A model generated the notes under the pieces. It made no database searches and had not been told where the DNA came from. It saw only the letters and a program-made list of their open reading frames with translations. This document shows positions 22,250 through 33,823 of a DNA stretch of 64,000 nt, one piece after another. Where the stretch lies: contig NW_006763131.1 of the NCBI RefSeq assembly GCF_000264905.1, forward strand, positions 1,729,661 through 1,793,660, given 5' to 3'. Made by a program: the position numbers and the translations under genes. This DNA comes from Stereum hirsutum FP-91666 SS1 (lineage: Eukaryota > Basidiomycota > Agaricomycetes > Russulales > Stereaceae). How positions within the stretch are numbered: the stretch's first letter is position 1; every line of letters starts with the position of its first letter.

Positions 22250-22586
22250 AGTTCAATAGAGGGAGATCGAGATGAAGCAAGGAAAGGGGACAAGTGTGGC
22301 ACTCGAAGAGTGAAGTTGAAGTCAGGACGAGGCCTTTCAAAAAGTTGCGTTGACAGGAAATTCAGGAAATCGCGATAAGATAAGATGAAGCAGATCTAAA
22401 CACGCCACCTCAGTACAAGTACGCCACATTGCCGTGGACTCCCCGCGTAGAACATGACTCTGAATCTTAGAGGCGCTAGTAAATAGTACCAGAAGGCAGA
22501 ATCGTCATTATATACAATATGCTAAAAGAAAAATCACGACGAAGATATACAATTGCGATCACGAGAAATTGTTCCGTTCACCGGTA
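22250..22586. other. Intergenic: UTP11 promoter and zinc-finger gene 3' flank
   Basis: About 340 bp between two minus-strand genes. It includes AT-rich TATACAATATGC near 22511, likely in the downstream gene's 3' UTR. Nothing else is seen. Confidence 0.35.
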
Positions 22587-23896
22587 CTACGACCCTTCGC
22601 CCTCCTCGCCACTCACACTACTGTTATGCATCTCCCCTTGGCCTCCATTCACGTTCATATGCTCCTGACCTTGTGCAACCATCGCGCCCGGGTGCGGTGG
22701 TTGCATCATCTGCATCGGCTGCATCGGCATTCCCATCTGTGGATGCTGCAATGGGCTCTCGAAATACATCCGCATCAAAACGCTCTCCAATGCGGCAACC
22801 GATGGCGGGGGATACTCGAACTGACGAGCATTATTCCGTATGCCCTGAAACAGCGTCTCCATCCTATCCCAACGCTCTCGTTCAATACGCTCCCGTTCCC
22901 CACCTCCAGACATTTGAGGCGTTGCTCCGAACCCGACGGGGACGGGCATCGACATGGAGGGGAAGTGAGGATAAGGTGATGCGAAGGAGGCTGGGTGTTG
23001 AGGAGCTTGGGCTCGCATAGGAGGCGAGGCTGGTGCTATAGCACGAGGGACGCTGGGTGTAGATGCGAGCTCTTGGGATGGGCTGTCATCATCTGGATCA
23101 GCTGTAGACTCTCGGGGTCGACCTGCAGCTTCGCGTCGACCACGCCGAGTGTATGGGAGGTTCGCCAGGCCAATCTCGTGAGAGTGTTGAGATACGTCTG
23201 TATATCGTGTCAGGCTCAACTGAGAACCTGAAGACGATCGAGAGATACCCACAGCAAACACGGATCTCCTCTGTATCAAAATAGGTCTTGTAGCTGATTG
23301 AGGCAGCACACCCCTTGCCATCGAGCTGAAAGGCGAGATGAGATATCAACAATGTTACGAACGGCTCTGAATGTTCAACATACCTTGCGACTGGGAACTT
23401 TCCGCACTCGGTCGGGAAACTTCTTCACGTACTTCTTCCTACCACTCCTCGAATGACGAGCGCAGACCAATTTGACGTGGTCCTTGAACCGAGGAGGAAC
23501 GGCCTTGGACCCATGCGTGTCCCCCTTGACAAACTCAACCATCTTCTCCTCTTCCTCCTTACTCCTCCACTGCTCGAAGGCCTCCATATTTTGGAACACC
23601 AACTGACCGCCGCGACATCATCATTCGTATCTGTCCCAATTCCACAAGTGAGACAAGAAACATACCGTGTATCCATCATTCATATCCCCCGAACCATAAG
23701 GCCCCCTCGACGATCCGCCAGGCTGAGCATTAGTCTGGAATTGTATCTGGAGGTCCGAGCCAGGACTGTGACCGAGGGGTATGGGGAATTCGATGGTCGT
23801 CCCAGCTGGAGGACCGAAATTATGCGGCGTTTGTTGTTGTGGGTCTGAAAAGTGCTGAATGGGTGTCCCCTCCAGGCGGAAATTTTGGAAGCTCAT
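22587..23896 (-). CDS. FAR1/WRKY-GCM1-type zinc-binding domain protein
   Basis: Conserved but unnamed fungal protein. Start MSFQNFRLEGTPIQHFSDP at 23896 (the frame continues upstream only to a TTG). After a Gln/Pro-rich N-terminus the spliced core reads LVFQNMEAFEQWRSKEEEEKMVEF, then KLVCARHSRSGRKKY, DGKGCAASISYK, and QHSHEIG. The spacing C-x(about 30)-C-x(about 25)-H-x-H with a basic stretch is that of the FAR1/WRKY-GCM1 zinc-ribbon superfamily, found in Mutator-like transposases and in transcription factors derived from them. The C-terminal half is Pro/Met-rich with a short helix (ERERWDRMETLFQGIRNNARQFEYP) that could oligomerise. No transposase catalytic domain is present, so it is a stand-alone DNA-binding-type protein. 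The target is unknown. Confidence 0.65.
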
Positions 23897-24323
23897 CTGT
23901 TCTTGCTGCAAATCTGCGACTCAAACGAGTTCTTGACTCAACATGTCACACAAAGTCACTCCACCGCCGTCACGGATTTTGACAACGCGGCCCCGATCAA
24001 GGCCCGCCGGGATGTCGGTCTGGGAAGCACAAGAGAAGCCCTCCTTGTCGGGCGTAGTGGCAAAGCGAGTTCAAGTTGCACCAAAATCGCGTCGACGAAC
24101 GGAATGTAGCAATGAATAGTAATGTCCTGGAATATGTTTCGTACGAGTCCAAATTGTGCCGTAGAGCAGAAAGAGAGCAGTGTAGTATACACGAGTTATG
24201 CGTAAGTAGAGGATTATGTGTCCACATTGGGAACGATTGTCTGCGATACTAAGTACTTCAAAGCAAGATTCCGACAGTCAATAACTCCAAGCATGCGTAC
24301 GGAGTCCATATGAGCCATGCACA
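23897..24323. other. Intergenic: zinc-finger gene promoter and PLC-like 3' flank
   Basis: About 430 bp between two minus-strand genes. Short frames here have no recognisable motif. No repeat or RNA is seen. Confidence 0.35.
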
Positions 24324-25861
24324 TCATCCAAGGAGAGCAAAGGCAGCCATCAAAGACATCGAAAAGGCCGCTGCAGGGCCAAGTAGAACGTTCGCCGACA
24401 GCTTTCCTACACTGCCACTGGATGACGACGTTGAAGACGAGGAAGAAGAGGATAGCGGTGTAGCAATGGGTGTTGTGGGATCATAGGTGACGCCGTTGGC
24501 AGTGGCAGCAACCTCGAAGACGGATCCGCCACCGTACTCGTAGAACTGATGTGCAAATTTGTCAATACCAAGCCAACTAAAAAGAATTATGCGGGCGAAC
24601 GTACGTCAACGAGCATGAAGTTGGGGTTACGACCGTAATCACCGACACAGGTGTCGAGCTGCGCGCCCAACGACCCCGTGCCGTTGGCAGCATTGGTGGT
24701 ATCCAAATCAGCCGTGTCCGGGATTGGTGAGCCAAGGAGATTGGTGTCGAGGAAATGGTTGATGAGATACATCTGGTTGGTCGAATCACCCTTAGTCCGG
24801 TTCACATCGCAATCAAAAGTAGGGTCTGTGACGTCGTAGGCAGTCTCCCAAACGTTTGTGAACTCTGCATAATATCGCTCTGTAAGCAAGTTTGAAGTTT
24901 CGGAATTGTTGTGAGTGAGATACGTACCGTCAATGATGTACGTGACGGTGGAGAAGTCGGCGTGAGTGTCCATGAAAGTGACCAAACGTGTACCGGCATC
25001 GATCAGGGTGCCCAAGGTCGGCCAGGAGGTGTAGGTCAAATTGGAGGAAGTGGGGGAATAGGACATGGTATCCAAGCCGACAGATTGGAAGACGCTTGCG
25101 AAGTCGGAGGCAGAGAAGCCGTCAGAGTTGACGATGAGCAGGGAGACGACTAGAAGCACACAGTAAATTAGTATAGATTCATGGCCGAGGGGACTGGTAA
25201 AGACATACCATCGTTAGTGTTGGCATCCATCCACGTCTTGACTGTAGAGTCTATCAGTATTGAAACTACCACTCGTGAAAATTGAGCAACTGACCCGTGG
25301 TAAGATAGGTCTCCAGGCTACCTCCATCAAACAAAAGCTATAAAAATCCGGGGTGAGCTGAGAGAAATACAGAGTGCATTGTATGTAGTAGATACGTACG
25401 CAGCTTGTATGGCACAACTCAATGGTACCGGAACTGTTGTGCGCTTGCATCTGCAGCATTCTGATCCCATCGTTGAGTTGCTGTGTGACTATAGAAAATC
25501 CTCGGTATGTAGCGCGACATCCAATGCAGAAGGAAACGTACTGTTATAGTCCTGGTTTGTTGCCACTGAAAAGGGCGATATATCTCCTTTCAGCAGGAGC
25601 TTCTGAATGAAAGTAGTGGAGAACTAACCGTTATTGGTGCCGACAGCGTAGGAATCATGGGCGCCAACAAATGTAACATTGCCAAAACTACGATCGCAAA
25701 GCTAAGCAGATGCATAAGTTGATATTCAAGGACGATTAAACAGTGTGTTGCACCTCTGAGTGGCCATTGCACGTTGACGCTCGCCGGTCGATGGTAGCCG
25801 CAGAGACGAGCGAGAGAAAAGCGAGGGCGACCGGCGCACAAGATATTATTGAGGGAACCAT
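24324..25861 (-). CDS. Secreted PLC-like phosphodiesterase (PI-PLC X-type barrel)
   Basis: Extracellular protein with the TIM-barrel fold of phosphatidylinositol phospholipase C. The start MVPSIISCAPVALAFLSLVSAA at 25861 is a signal peptide. Then NGHSELCDRSFGNVTFVGAHDSYAVGT (the catalytic His of GAHDSY), NQDYNISVTQQLNDGIRMLQMQAHN, IELCHTSC, VKTWMDANTNDVVSLLIVNSD, and the end of the barrel with LDTCVGDYGRNPNFMLVDFYEYG. A Ser-rich stalk and a hydrophobic C-terminus (AAAFSMSLMAAFALLG) suggest a GPI anchor. Fungal members of this family often keep only the first catalytic His and may not be true phospholipases. Up to nine small exons; the joins were read by eye and some are approximate. Confidence 0.8.
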
Positions 25862-26280
25862 GACAAGCTTTGAGAGTAGAGAGCGACGGAGACTGTGAGA
25901 AGTGGGGAGAGATGATGAAAGAGAAGAGAAAAGAGTGTAAGGTTGCTGAAAAGGGGGGTAGGTCGATGCACAGCAAGCCTGCCGCTGCGCCAACGGTGAC
26001 ACCTGCCCTTCTCCGCCACCCTCATACCGCCCACCGGTCCAGTGGGCCACACTGCCCTGTCCGATTCATCCGACATTAATGAGGAAGGAGGTCACTTGTA
26101 GAAACCAGTAGCGGTAGTTGAAATTGTGCATTCTGCTTAGGTTCGTGATATCACTTTTGGGCGTCGTCGATCTTTCAGATTGCTTCCAGACGATAACCAT
26201 TTCCAACGTGGCCCGAATAGGGAACCTGTGTTGATCTCTTTCATTCCTTCCTCAAACCATATACTCGAATACCGTCAACC
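25862..26280. other. Divergent promoter region: PLC-like and myosin light chain
   Basis: About 420 bp between two divergent starts. The PLC-like side is purine-rich on the + strand. No clear TATA box is seen for either gene. Confidence 0.4.
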
Positions 26281-27002
26281 ATGTCTCGTTATCCTGATCA
26301 TCTTACGGCAAATTCATCGCCCTCAAAGCCTACGAAGGCTCAGAAATCTCGCGCTCGACGCGAACCCTCGGGAGTCTTCTCGCTCTTCCAACAGCCGCAG
26401 ATTCAACAGTTCAAGGAGGCATTCTCTCTCATCGACCAGAACAGAGATGGAGTCGTAGACGAGGCCGACTTAAAAGAGATATTTGCGAGTCTTGGTACGC
26501 GGTCACCCATGGATCCATTCCAGACTTCCATCGCTAACAGTACTTGACAGGTATCACGCCTTCAAAGCGTATGTTGGACGACCTACTTTCCTCACGACCT
26601 GGCGGACACGATCGCATGGGTTCTTCCTCTTCACTTGACGACTCCGCCGACCGTGGAATCAACTTCACCATGTTTCTCACTATGATGAGCGAACACCTTA
26701 TCGACTTCGACACAGAGACGGAGTTGATTGACGCGTTTGCCTGTTTTGACGAAGGCGACACTGGTATGGTCAAGGGGGATGAGATTCGGAAATGGCTAAG
26801 CGATACCGGGGATAGGATGGATCAGAAGGAGGTATAGGTCGTCTTTCTTGCGTCAACGGCTGTCTACTGAGACCTATCTGCTCAGATCGACAGATTCCTG
26901 AAAGGGGCGTTCACTGACCGCCAAGGGAATTTCAACTACAAAGAATGGGCGAAGGTCGTCCGAGTCAACGATGATGGCGACAATCCGGAAGCTGTAGCAT
27001 AA
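26281..27002 (+). CDS. Myosin II regulatory light chain
   Basis: EF-hand protein that binds the neck of type II myosin and controls contractile-ring assembly at cytokinesis. Three exons (26281-26494, 26551-26831, 26886-27002) join to 203 aa. The first EF hand is canonical ([29 protein letters not shown], with D-x-N-x-D-G-x-V-D-x-x-D). The later hands are degenerate, including [28 protein letters not shown], as in regulatory rather than essential light chains. The N-terminal extension carries a phosphorylatable Ser context ([14 protein letters not shown]). The family is usually about 160-200 aa, so the size fits. A calmodulin or troponin-C origin is unlikely because hands 2-4 lack Ca ligands. 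Confidence 0.85.
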
Positions 27003-27221
27003 AGACGTCTCGCGCACACCACAGTATTTGTATAACATTCATGATTTCACGACCTATACCTATAGCAGCACACTGTCTCATCTAGCTCGTTGCTGAGGGG
27101 CTCACGCTTCAGGTTCGCGGCCACATTGACTGCATATTTTCGATTGTGCTGATCACTATTTCTCCAGATACTTTACATGTACAATGATAATGATACAGTT
27201 GTTGACGCCTCCGTTATCTCC

Positions 27222-28615
27222 TCAAATCCACTCGCCCTCAAGGGCTTCAGCGGGGAAGGTCTCGCTATCCGTCGCTAGCTCCTTAAATATCTCTTTGATG
27301 CTTTCTTGCCCTTCGTTTTTTTCTAACTCTTCAAGAGCTGTCGTTTCATCGTTAGCACTAGGACGCAGACGAACATCAAACGGAATACCCGACACGTACC
27401 ATGTCCTCTTCCCTCGCCCAAGCTCTGCTCCAATCCATCCTCTCCAGACCTGGCCGCAATGAATAACAACTCGGCGCCTTCGTGGTCAAGAAGCTCAATG
27501 TGCTCAATGGACGCAAATCGCAATCCGTAACTCTCCCGGCCTTTGCTGCCTCCCTTCCCAAAAACGTCTTCCATTATCCAAGAAGGATAGTCCGCCCTTT
27601 GGTTCGGTGAAAGGCCGACTTGCTGTCCGCCTGTAGGTGGTGCCAACGGGTTCTTCGCCTGTACGACGAAGGACGAGGCGGGATGAATACCGAGGGCCTC
27701 TTGGACTTCGCCCATATCAGATGGGTGGGACAGGTGGTAGCCTAGATGAGTCTCCCTTTTGGACGGGACTTTCGGGTCGCTGTTGACTATAGCATACGCG
27801 CCTCTGCCCGCAATACGGGAAGGAGCCTGGTGGCGAGTACCTTGGGCAACTGGATTCAGAAGGTGGCAACCGAAATAAACAGAATACAACTACCTCTGGT
27901 CTTTGTCTCGTAGGTCTTCTCTCCCAACCCCTTCTCGAGAGTGTGCAAATCATCTCCAACTGCAGTGACCGTGGCCCAGAAAGTGTTGTTTCTGCCTCGA
28001 CCGTGCTCCGGATCTGGTAACTGCTTCTTACCAATGGACACCAGACGATACCGTTTCTTCGCTTTGTTTCGGGTCTCCTTCGCGGGGATGACGTCGGCGC
28101 CTTCTTCCAACACTTGCATATCAACGTCGTCGTCCTCCGGCTTTGCGGCGCCATTAGCATCACCGTTACTCGTCTCAGCAAATTTTGGTGGCCGTGGAAG
28201 AAGGAGTATGTGGAAGCGCTGGACGTCGTCGATAGAGTGAGCCTCCTCCTGCTCGACCTTGGGACGGTAGAAAAAGTAAATGTGGCCGCGCTCGATGGTT
28301 CCTACGCTAACGTGGTTAACAAACAGGGGCTGTACTTTGGCTGTCCATCTGCTTACCTTTCATAGGGCCGTCGCGAGGTCTTTTCTCATTCTTCTCGCCC
28401 TGCTTCGGTTCTGACACGTTCTCACCCTTCTTCGTACTCTGCTTCGTCTTTTTCTCGGGTGGCTCCTCCTCTTCACCCTCCGGCTGCTCAACTTCTTCTA
28501 CATCCCTCTTCGTGCCCCTCTTCTTCGGCGAGCTCTTCGGTTTCTCAGACTTCGATGTCGGCTTAACGTCGACACCTGATTCTTGGAGGGCAGCCTGTCT
28601 ACGAGTGATGGGCAT
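27222..28615 (-). CDS. Conserved fungal protein of unknown function
   Basis: I recognise this as a protein conserved across fungi (homologues are sometimes labelled BTB-domain transcription factor, but I see no BTB fold). The N-terminal third is Lys/Glu-rich and nuclear-signal-like (MPITRRQAALQESGVDV, KRGTKRDVEE, EEEEPPEKKTKQ). The conserved core reads GTIERGHIYFFYRPKVEQEEA, HSIDDVQRFHILLLPRP, KKRYRLVSIGKKQLPDP, NNTFWATVTAVGDDL, APSRIAGRGAYAIV, LGYHLSHPSDMGEVQEALGI, and ends SETFPAEALEGEWI. It runs in about six exons. Divergent from the allantoinase gene across 430 bp. The function is not known; chromatin or transcription is an inference from composition only. Confidence 0.75.
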
Positions 28616-29045
28616 GTTGGCAGAAGAGTAAGATGTTGGATGTCTTCAGCTGTGGAAACAAGAAGGTGATGATGAAGTTCCAACTTCAAGGCTTAGGATG
28701 TGTTGAGAATCGAAGAACGGATTTTGGGGAGAATATATGTTGTTTCGAATAGGGGCTGACGTCACTGGGATCCTTGAGTGACGCTGTGGCCCGCTTGATG
28801 GCGTCTATTTCCCCATTTATTCCTACCATTATTTCGCGTGACTTTCTTCCTTCCCCGTAAATTCCCAATTCCCAACGAATATCGAGAGTCGTGGTGATTT
28901 GCGCAATAAAAACTAGCTAAAACAAAATATTTACGGTTCTGATTGACCTCATGCTTAGATCGGTGCTGCTATGATAAGATAACGACTTTGTGATTTACAT
29001 CTCATCAGTTCATCGCCTCTCTACCTAACTACAACTTCGTGCATA
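28616..29045. other. Divergent promoter region of the unknown protein and allantoinase
   Basis: Shared 430-bp upstream region. It contains the overlapping GATA sites at 28973-28982 and an AT-rich patch (CAATAAAAACTAGC near 28905). No TATA box is strong enough to call. Confidence 0.4.
28973..28982 (+). promoter_or_regulatory. Double GATA site upstream of allantoinase
   Basis: The + strand reads TGATAAGATAAC, two overlapping GATA cores about 65 bp before the allantoinase ATG. Fungal GATA factors (AreA/Nit2) bind HGATAR and activate purine-catabolic genes when preferred nitrogen is lacking. The site matches such a role; binding is inferred. Confidence 0.45.
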
Positions 29046-30686
29046 ATGCTTGTGCTCACTGGAAACCACATTGTGCTACCTGGCCATGACTCTCCCCAGG
29101 CTGCCACGATCGAAGTATCTCCAGAATTAGGAAAGATCACCGCTGTGCATCTCGAACGTCGCGAGCGGGATACATACCCCTCAGTAGCCGCATCTTGGAT
29201 TGATGCAGGAGACAAGTTCATTCTCCCTGGCTTAGTCGAGTAGGTGAGTCCATTTACATCGGTTCAAGTGAGTTTATCTGAAAACTGTCACAGTCCACAT
29301 GTTCATCTCAATGAACCTGGCCGGACTGACTGGGAAGGGTTCTGGACTGGTACACGAGCAGCAGCATCGGGCGGTGTTACGACTGTCGTAGATATGCCTC
29401 TCAATTCCATTCCTCCGACTACCACTGTGGAGAATCTTGAGAGCAAGCGGACGGCTGCTCATGGTCAGTGTTGGACGGATGTTGCGTTCTGGGGCGGCGT
29501 CATCCCAGGTAATCAGGTTCGTACAGACATTGATTGATCTCTTGAATACCTTGCGAAATGACCTGTTGGGATTAGACGCACTTGAAGCCACTTGTGGATG
29601 CTGGAGTGAAGGGATTCAAATGCTTCATGATCGAAAGTGGTGTGGAGGTGAGCAACAATAACTTTTCCTCTCGATACCCTAACTTACGTTCACAGGAATT
29701 TCCCTGTGTGACGGAAGCGGACCTGAAACCAGCTATGGAGGCGTTGCAGGTGTGTCATGAAAGTCTATCTCCTCCAATTCCTTCAACTGAACCCGTCACA
29801 GGATACGAACTCTGTCCTTCTGTTCCACGCTGAGTTCGATGATTCACCAACCGTACAAGACTGTGAACCCTCCGATCCGACTCTTTACAGCACTTTCTTG
29901 GACTCACGTCCTCAGTCCTTCGAGACCGACGCCATCACTCGGATCACGAACCTCCAACGCGCCTATCCTTCCCTCCGCTGTCACATCGTCCACCTTTCCG
30001 CCGCCCAGGCACTCCCCATCGTCCGCGCCGCAAAAGCGTCTGGAATCAATCTTACCGTTGAAACCTGCTTCCACTACCTCTGTCTTTCCGCCGACTCCAT
30101 TCCCCATGGCCGTCCTGAGTTCAAATGTTGTCCGCCGATTCGTGATGAGACGAACAGGGAAGCTCTTTGGGCTGCTCTCAAGGACGGCACTATTGACTTT
30201 GTGGTTTCAGACCATAGTCCCTGTGTGGCGGAGTTGAAGAAAGTCGATGAGGGTGATATTATGGGCGCCTGGGGTGGAATTAGCACGCTCGGGCTAGGGC
30301 TGAGTCTTTTGTGGACGGAGGGAAAGAAGCGCGGGATCAGTATTGGCAAGATTTTGGAGTGGACGAGCAGCAAGACTGCTGAGCATGCGGCTCTGAGTGG
30401 TAGGAAGGCAAAACTCGAGGTCGGATATGATGCAGACTTCGTGATTTGGGATCCCGAGGCTCAGTATATGGTAAGTGCAGATAAGGACCGCTTGTGTTCT
30501 CCATTAGCTCACGTTGTGCGACCACAGGTTACGAGGGAATCTCTGAACTTCAAGAACAAGCTCACGCCATATGAGGGTATGATGCTCTCTGGCCGTGTTG
30601 ACAAAACGTACCTGAGGGGTAACTTGGTGTATGACCGAAATGCGGAAGGTTTCGAGGGATTAAAGCCCACAGGGAAACTGTTATAA
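29046..30686 (+). CDS. Allantoinase
   Basis: Cyclic amidohydrolase that opens allantoin to allantoate in purine-nitrogen catabolism. Six exons (29046-29239, 29294-29516, 29576-29647, 29696-29749, 29802-30470, 30528-30686) join to 456 aa. Zinc-binding D-P-H-V-H-L is restored by the first splice ([23 protein letters not shown]). It is followed by [17 protein letters not shown], the metal-bridging Lys region [43 protein letters not shown] and the catalytic VSDHSPC. The [10 protein letters not shown] string separates it from dihydropyrimidinases. The first ATG is at 29046, 63 bp after a double GATA site. It is a stand-alone gene here; no other purine-catabolic gene is adjacent. Confidence 0.92.
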
Positions 30687-30865
30687 CCCACAATGCTACA
30701 TCTGTATTGGTTCAAAGGTGTGTGGGTCCAGGTGTGCGATTGGGGAGCAATGTACAACAATTTCCAGATCCAGAAACAAATGTGTCGAAACGGGATTCTA
30801 TGAAGTTTAGATGTTCCGAAGACGAAGATTGTCATATTATCCAAGTCTCCAAGCCGCCCTCTAGC

Positions 30866-32032
30866 TCAAAGCCTAGTCACACACCACGACATCAGGTGAC
30901 GACTTCTCGCAGGATCCTCTTCACCTCCTATCTCTCTGTCATTGAATATTTTCAACCTCGCCTCTACTTTCACTGTCCCCTTCTCGAAAACCTCACCATC
31001 CCACATCTGCTCCCAGCTCTCCGGCGAATGTGCGAACCTCGTGCCTCCGCTTGTACCTTTTCGGAGCCCTACCTCCGGCAGTCCAACATGCGAACCAAAG
31101 ATAATGGAGCCTGGCTCAGGTGAAAGTAGGCATGCGACAGCTTTGGCGAGATAAAGCTGTTGTTCCTCGTTGAACAGATGGAAGAACGCGGATGCGTGGA
31201 TGGCGGAGACGTGTCCACGGAGAGGGTTTAAAGAGGTCAAGGTGTTCAAAGGGGGTGGAGGTACGGAAGCGGGTGTTGTGGCGGGTGGAACGGGTTCTAG
31301 ATGAGATGGATCGAAGGCATCGCCGGCTATGAAGGGCACAGGAAAAAATGCGGGAGAGTCGTTGAAGAGCCCATAACCGAGATCCCAAAATTCTGTGATC
31401 ATGAAGCTTGGGGTGAGTGTTTCTATTTATCTGGATCTTGGTACGGAACCGCGACATGGTGTTACCGAACTTACCAGCGCGAAGGTCTGAAGCTATCACA
31501 TTTTGAACAGGAAACCCGTCCGCAATGGCCTTGCGAACATCGTTTCCAACTATATGAAGGTCAGCATCACCATACTTTTATGACCGAAGGACAAGACGGA
31601 CAGCAGCAACCGATATCGAGCAATATAGCGCCGTCTCGTTCAAGTCCCAGCGTCAGTAATTGCTCGTAGGCGAATAGACGTGAGATCTTCAACCTGCGGC
31701 GTAACCACAGAGATGAGTACCGAGCTAGTGCCAGGGGTTAATCGTGCTGGCTGCTTACTGCGTGAATCTGAAGTTTCGAATGCAAGGATATGGATCTGTT
31801 GGGAAGGACTGTAAGTAAAGTGAAAGAACAGGTACACAACATAACGGTACTGACGGATCGCAAGAGCCTCAGCTTGCACCTTCAAAAGGTGTTCCTTCAG
31901 CTGAACCTCGTCCTGTATCCCGGTCTGCGACCTGAAGAACTTGCTCTCCTCTTCATCCAAACCATACCCAGTATCGTCTAGGGCAACTTCTGTAGCATAA
32001 TGGGCTGAGGTGTTGAACTCCGAGTCCGGCAT
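30866..32032 (-). CDS. SAM-dependent methyltransferase, copy 1
   Basis: Class I methyltransferase of the small fungal family that includes meroterpenoid-cluster enzymes such as AusD/Trt5. Start MPDSEFNTSAHYATEVALDDTG, then a helical N-terminus (GYGLDEEESKFFRSQTGIQDEVQLKEH). SAM motif I LLDIGCCFGNDVRKAIADG is created by splicing, then VIASDLR, EFWDLGYGLFNDSPAFFPVPFIAGDAFD, and LRGHVSAIHASAFFHLFNEEQQ (motif post-I/catalytic face). Ends MSWCVTRL. A TATA box lies about 100 bp upstream. It is followed in the same direction by a paralogue at 32522-33700. The substrate is unknown; no polyketide synthase or terpene cyclase is in the window, so it need not be biosynthetic. Confidence 0.8.
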
Positions 32033-32521
32033 TGGAAATAATCTGATGTGGGACGAAAAACGTTACCAGAAAGTCCAGTCGATGAAGTAAGAGCAGCTGA
32101 GCAGTCGAACGCTGATCAGATCCTTGGGCCTTTTATAGATCGTTAGGTCCGACGGCGCCTACGACGGAAGCCTGAGGTTTTGGAGCGCTGTCTGTGAGTT
32201 TTGCAGGTGCTTTGATGAGATGCCACCGGAAGTCCGACGGCCGAGTGTGAGTCTCAGACCAAATCTCAATAGAGATCGCGCAAGATAACGGCCCCAGTCG
32301 CAAATGAATGTGCTGTTGAGGTCGTGTTATACTGGAACATCATCGGTGGAGTGATTAATTGCGTCGTCTTTCCATTAGACCATTGGAGAGCAAGGAATAG
32401 TATCCAATAAAATTGTCCGGTCTGTAGGAAGGACCGACCGTTGATTTGTTGAAGATTTTTGTGTCCTGAGCGGGAAAAAACTACACTGTATAGTATAAAG
32501 GAATGCAACATCCAACAAGTA
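32033..32521. other. Intergenic between the methyltransferase paralogues
   Basis: Holds the TATA box of copy 1 and the 3' flank of copy 2. No other gene or repeat is seen. Confidence 0.4.
32130..32137 (-). promoter_or_regulatory. TATA box of methyltransferase copy 1
   Basis: The minus strand reads GATCTATAAAAGGCCC, with TATAAAAG about 100 bp upstream of the ATG at 32032. Confidence 0.65.
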
Positions 32522-33700
32522 CTACAACCTCGTCACACGCCAATCCAAAAGCCAGGTCGGATTGCCCTGGATCTCCTCTATCTCCTCCACCCTCTTCTTC
32601 CACGTCGTCTCCACCTTCACAGTCCCCTTCTCAAACACCCCACCATCCCAAACCGCCTCCCAACTATCCTTCGAATGTCCAAAAGCTATCTTCCCCGGGC
32701 GCGGTTTGCCGTGCTTCCCCGCATCCGGACCATCTGGCGACCCGACATGTTGTCCGAATATCATGCTGCCCTCTTGAGGCGACAGAAGGCACGCGAGCGC
32801 CTTGGCGACCACGAACTGCTGTTCTTCGTCAAAGAGATGGAAGAAAGAGGAAGCGTGGATGGCGGACACGTGTCCACGGAGGGGGTTCAATGACGTTGGC
32901 GTTGGAGAGAGGGGCGGAGGAGGAGTCGTGGGTGGAGAGGTGGCGGTGAAAGGTGGGAGTGGGGTGAGGTGGTCTGGTGAGAAGATGTCGCCGGGTATGA
33001 AGGGGACGGGGAAGGTAGAGGGAGAGTCGTTGAAGAGTTTGTAGCCGAGCTGCCAGAATTCTGTGGACGGAGTTGATGTTAGTAGCTATATTGATATATC
33101 GTTTGAGATAGTCCTTTAGAACTCGTGAAACTCACCTGGTCGAAGATCTGAAGCGACTGCATTGTGCATTGGGTACCCGTCTGCTACTGCCTTTCGCACA
33201 TCGTTGCCGACTGCCATAAACAACAGTAGAGACGGACATTAGCACAACCTCGATTTATGATCGTAAAGGTATCATCACATACAGCAACAGCCAATATCAA
33301 GGAATATGGCGCCTTCGCGTTCCCTACCCAGTTTCAGCAGGTCAGGGTATGCCAACAATCGCGAGATCTTGAGCCTTCAACGAAGAGATAAATGGTCAGC
33401 TCAACTGTGAAAGAAATAGTGATAAATAAAACCTACTTCGTGAATCTGAAGTGTCGAATACACGCGTAAGGGTCTAAACCGAACAAAAAACAAAACGATG
33501 GTCATAAATAGAAGACCTTCTCTCCATCGTCATGAAAGGTACTCACGAACAGCAAGTGCCTCCGCCTGCACCCGCACCAAATGATCCTTCAACGCCGCAT
33601 CGTCCTCTAATCCAGTCTGCGCTTTATAAAACGCGCTCTCTTCCTCATCAAGTCTATACCCAGTCTCATCGAGCACCAAGCCAGAGTTCAACGAAGCCAT
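32522..33700 (-). CDS. SAM-dependent methyltransferase, copy 2 (tandem paralogue)
   Basis: Clear paralogue of the neighbouring gene with the same exon plan. Start MASLNSGLVLDETGYRLDEEESAFY at 33700 (an upstream ATG at 33733 is in a leader-like stretch), then QTGLEDDAALKDHLVRVQAEALAVR. Motif I is LDIGCCFGNDVRKAVADGYP after splicing, then EFWQLGYKLFNDSPSTFPVPFIPGD, and SLNPLRGHVSAIHASSFFHLFDEEQQ. It ends LDWRVTRL, almost the same as copy 1. Ligands and core motifs are intact in both, so neither looks like a pseudogene. The promoter carries a 742-bp inverted-repeat element whose end lies about 100 bp before the ATG. The substrate is unknown. Confidence 0.8.
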
Positions 33701-33800
33701 AGTAAGTACTATAAGTTGCCAAGAGTAGTACACAGTCCGATCCAGTAATCTAGAATGTATAGCCTCAGGATTTTAATCAAGAAGAGCTATGACTACGATA

Positions 33801-33823
33801 CTATGGATGGCCCAGTAGTTCGA
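33801..33823 (+). repeat. Left terminal inverted repeat
   Basis: 23 bp, starting CTATGGATGGC and ending GTAGTTCGA. It is the exact reverse complement of 34520-34542. Confidence 0.9.
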
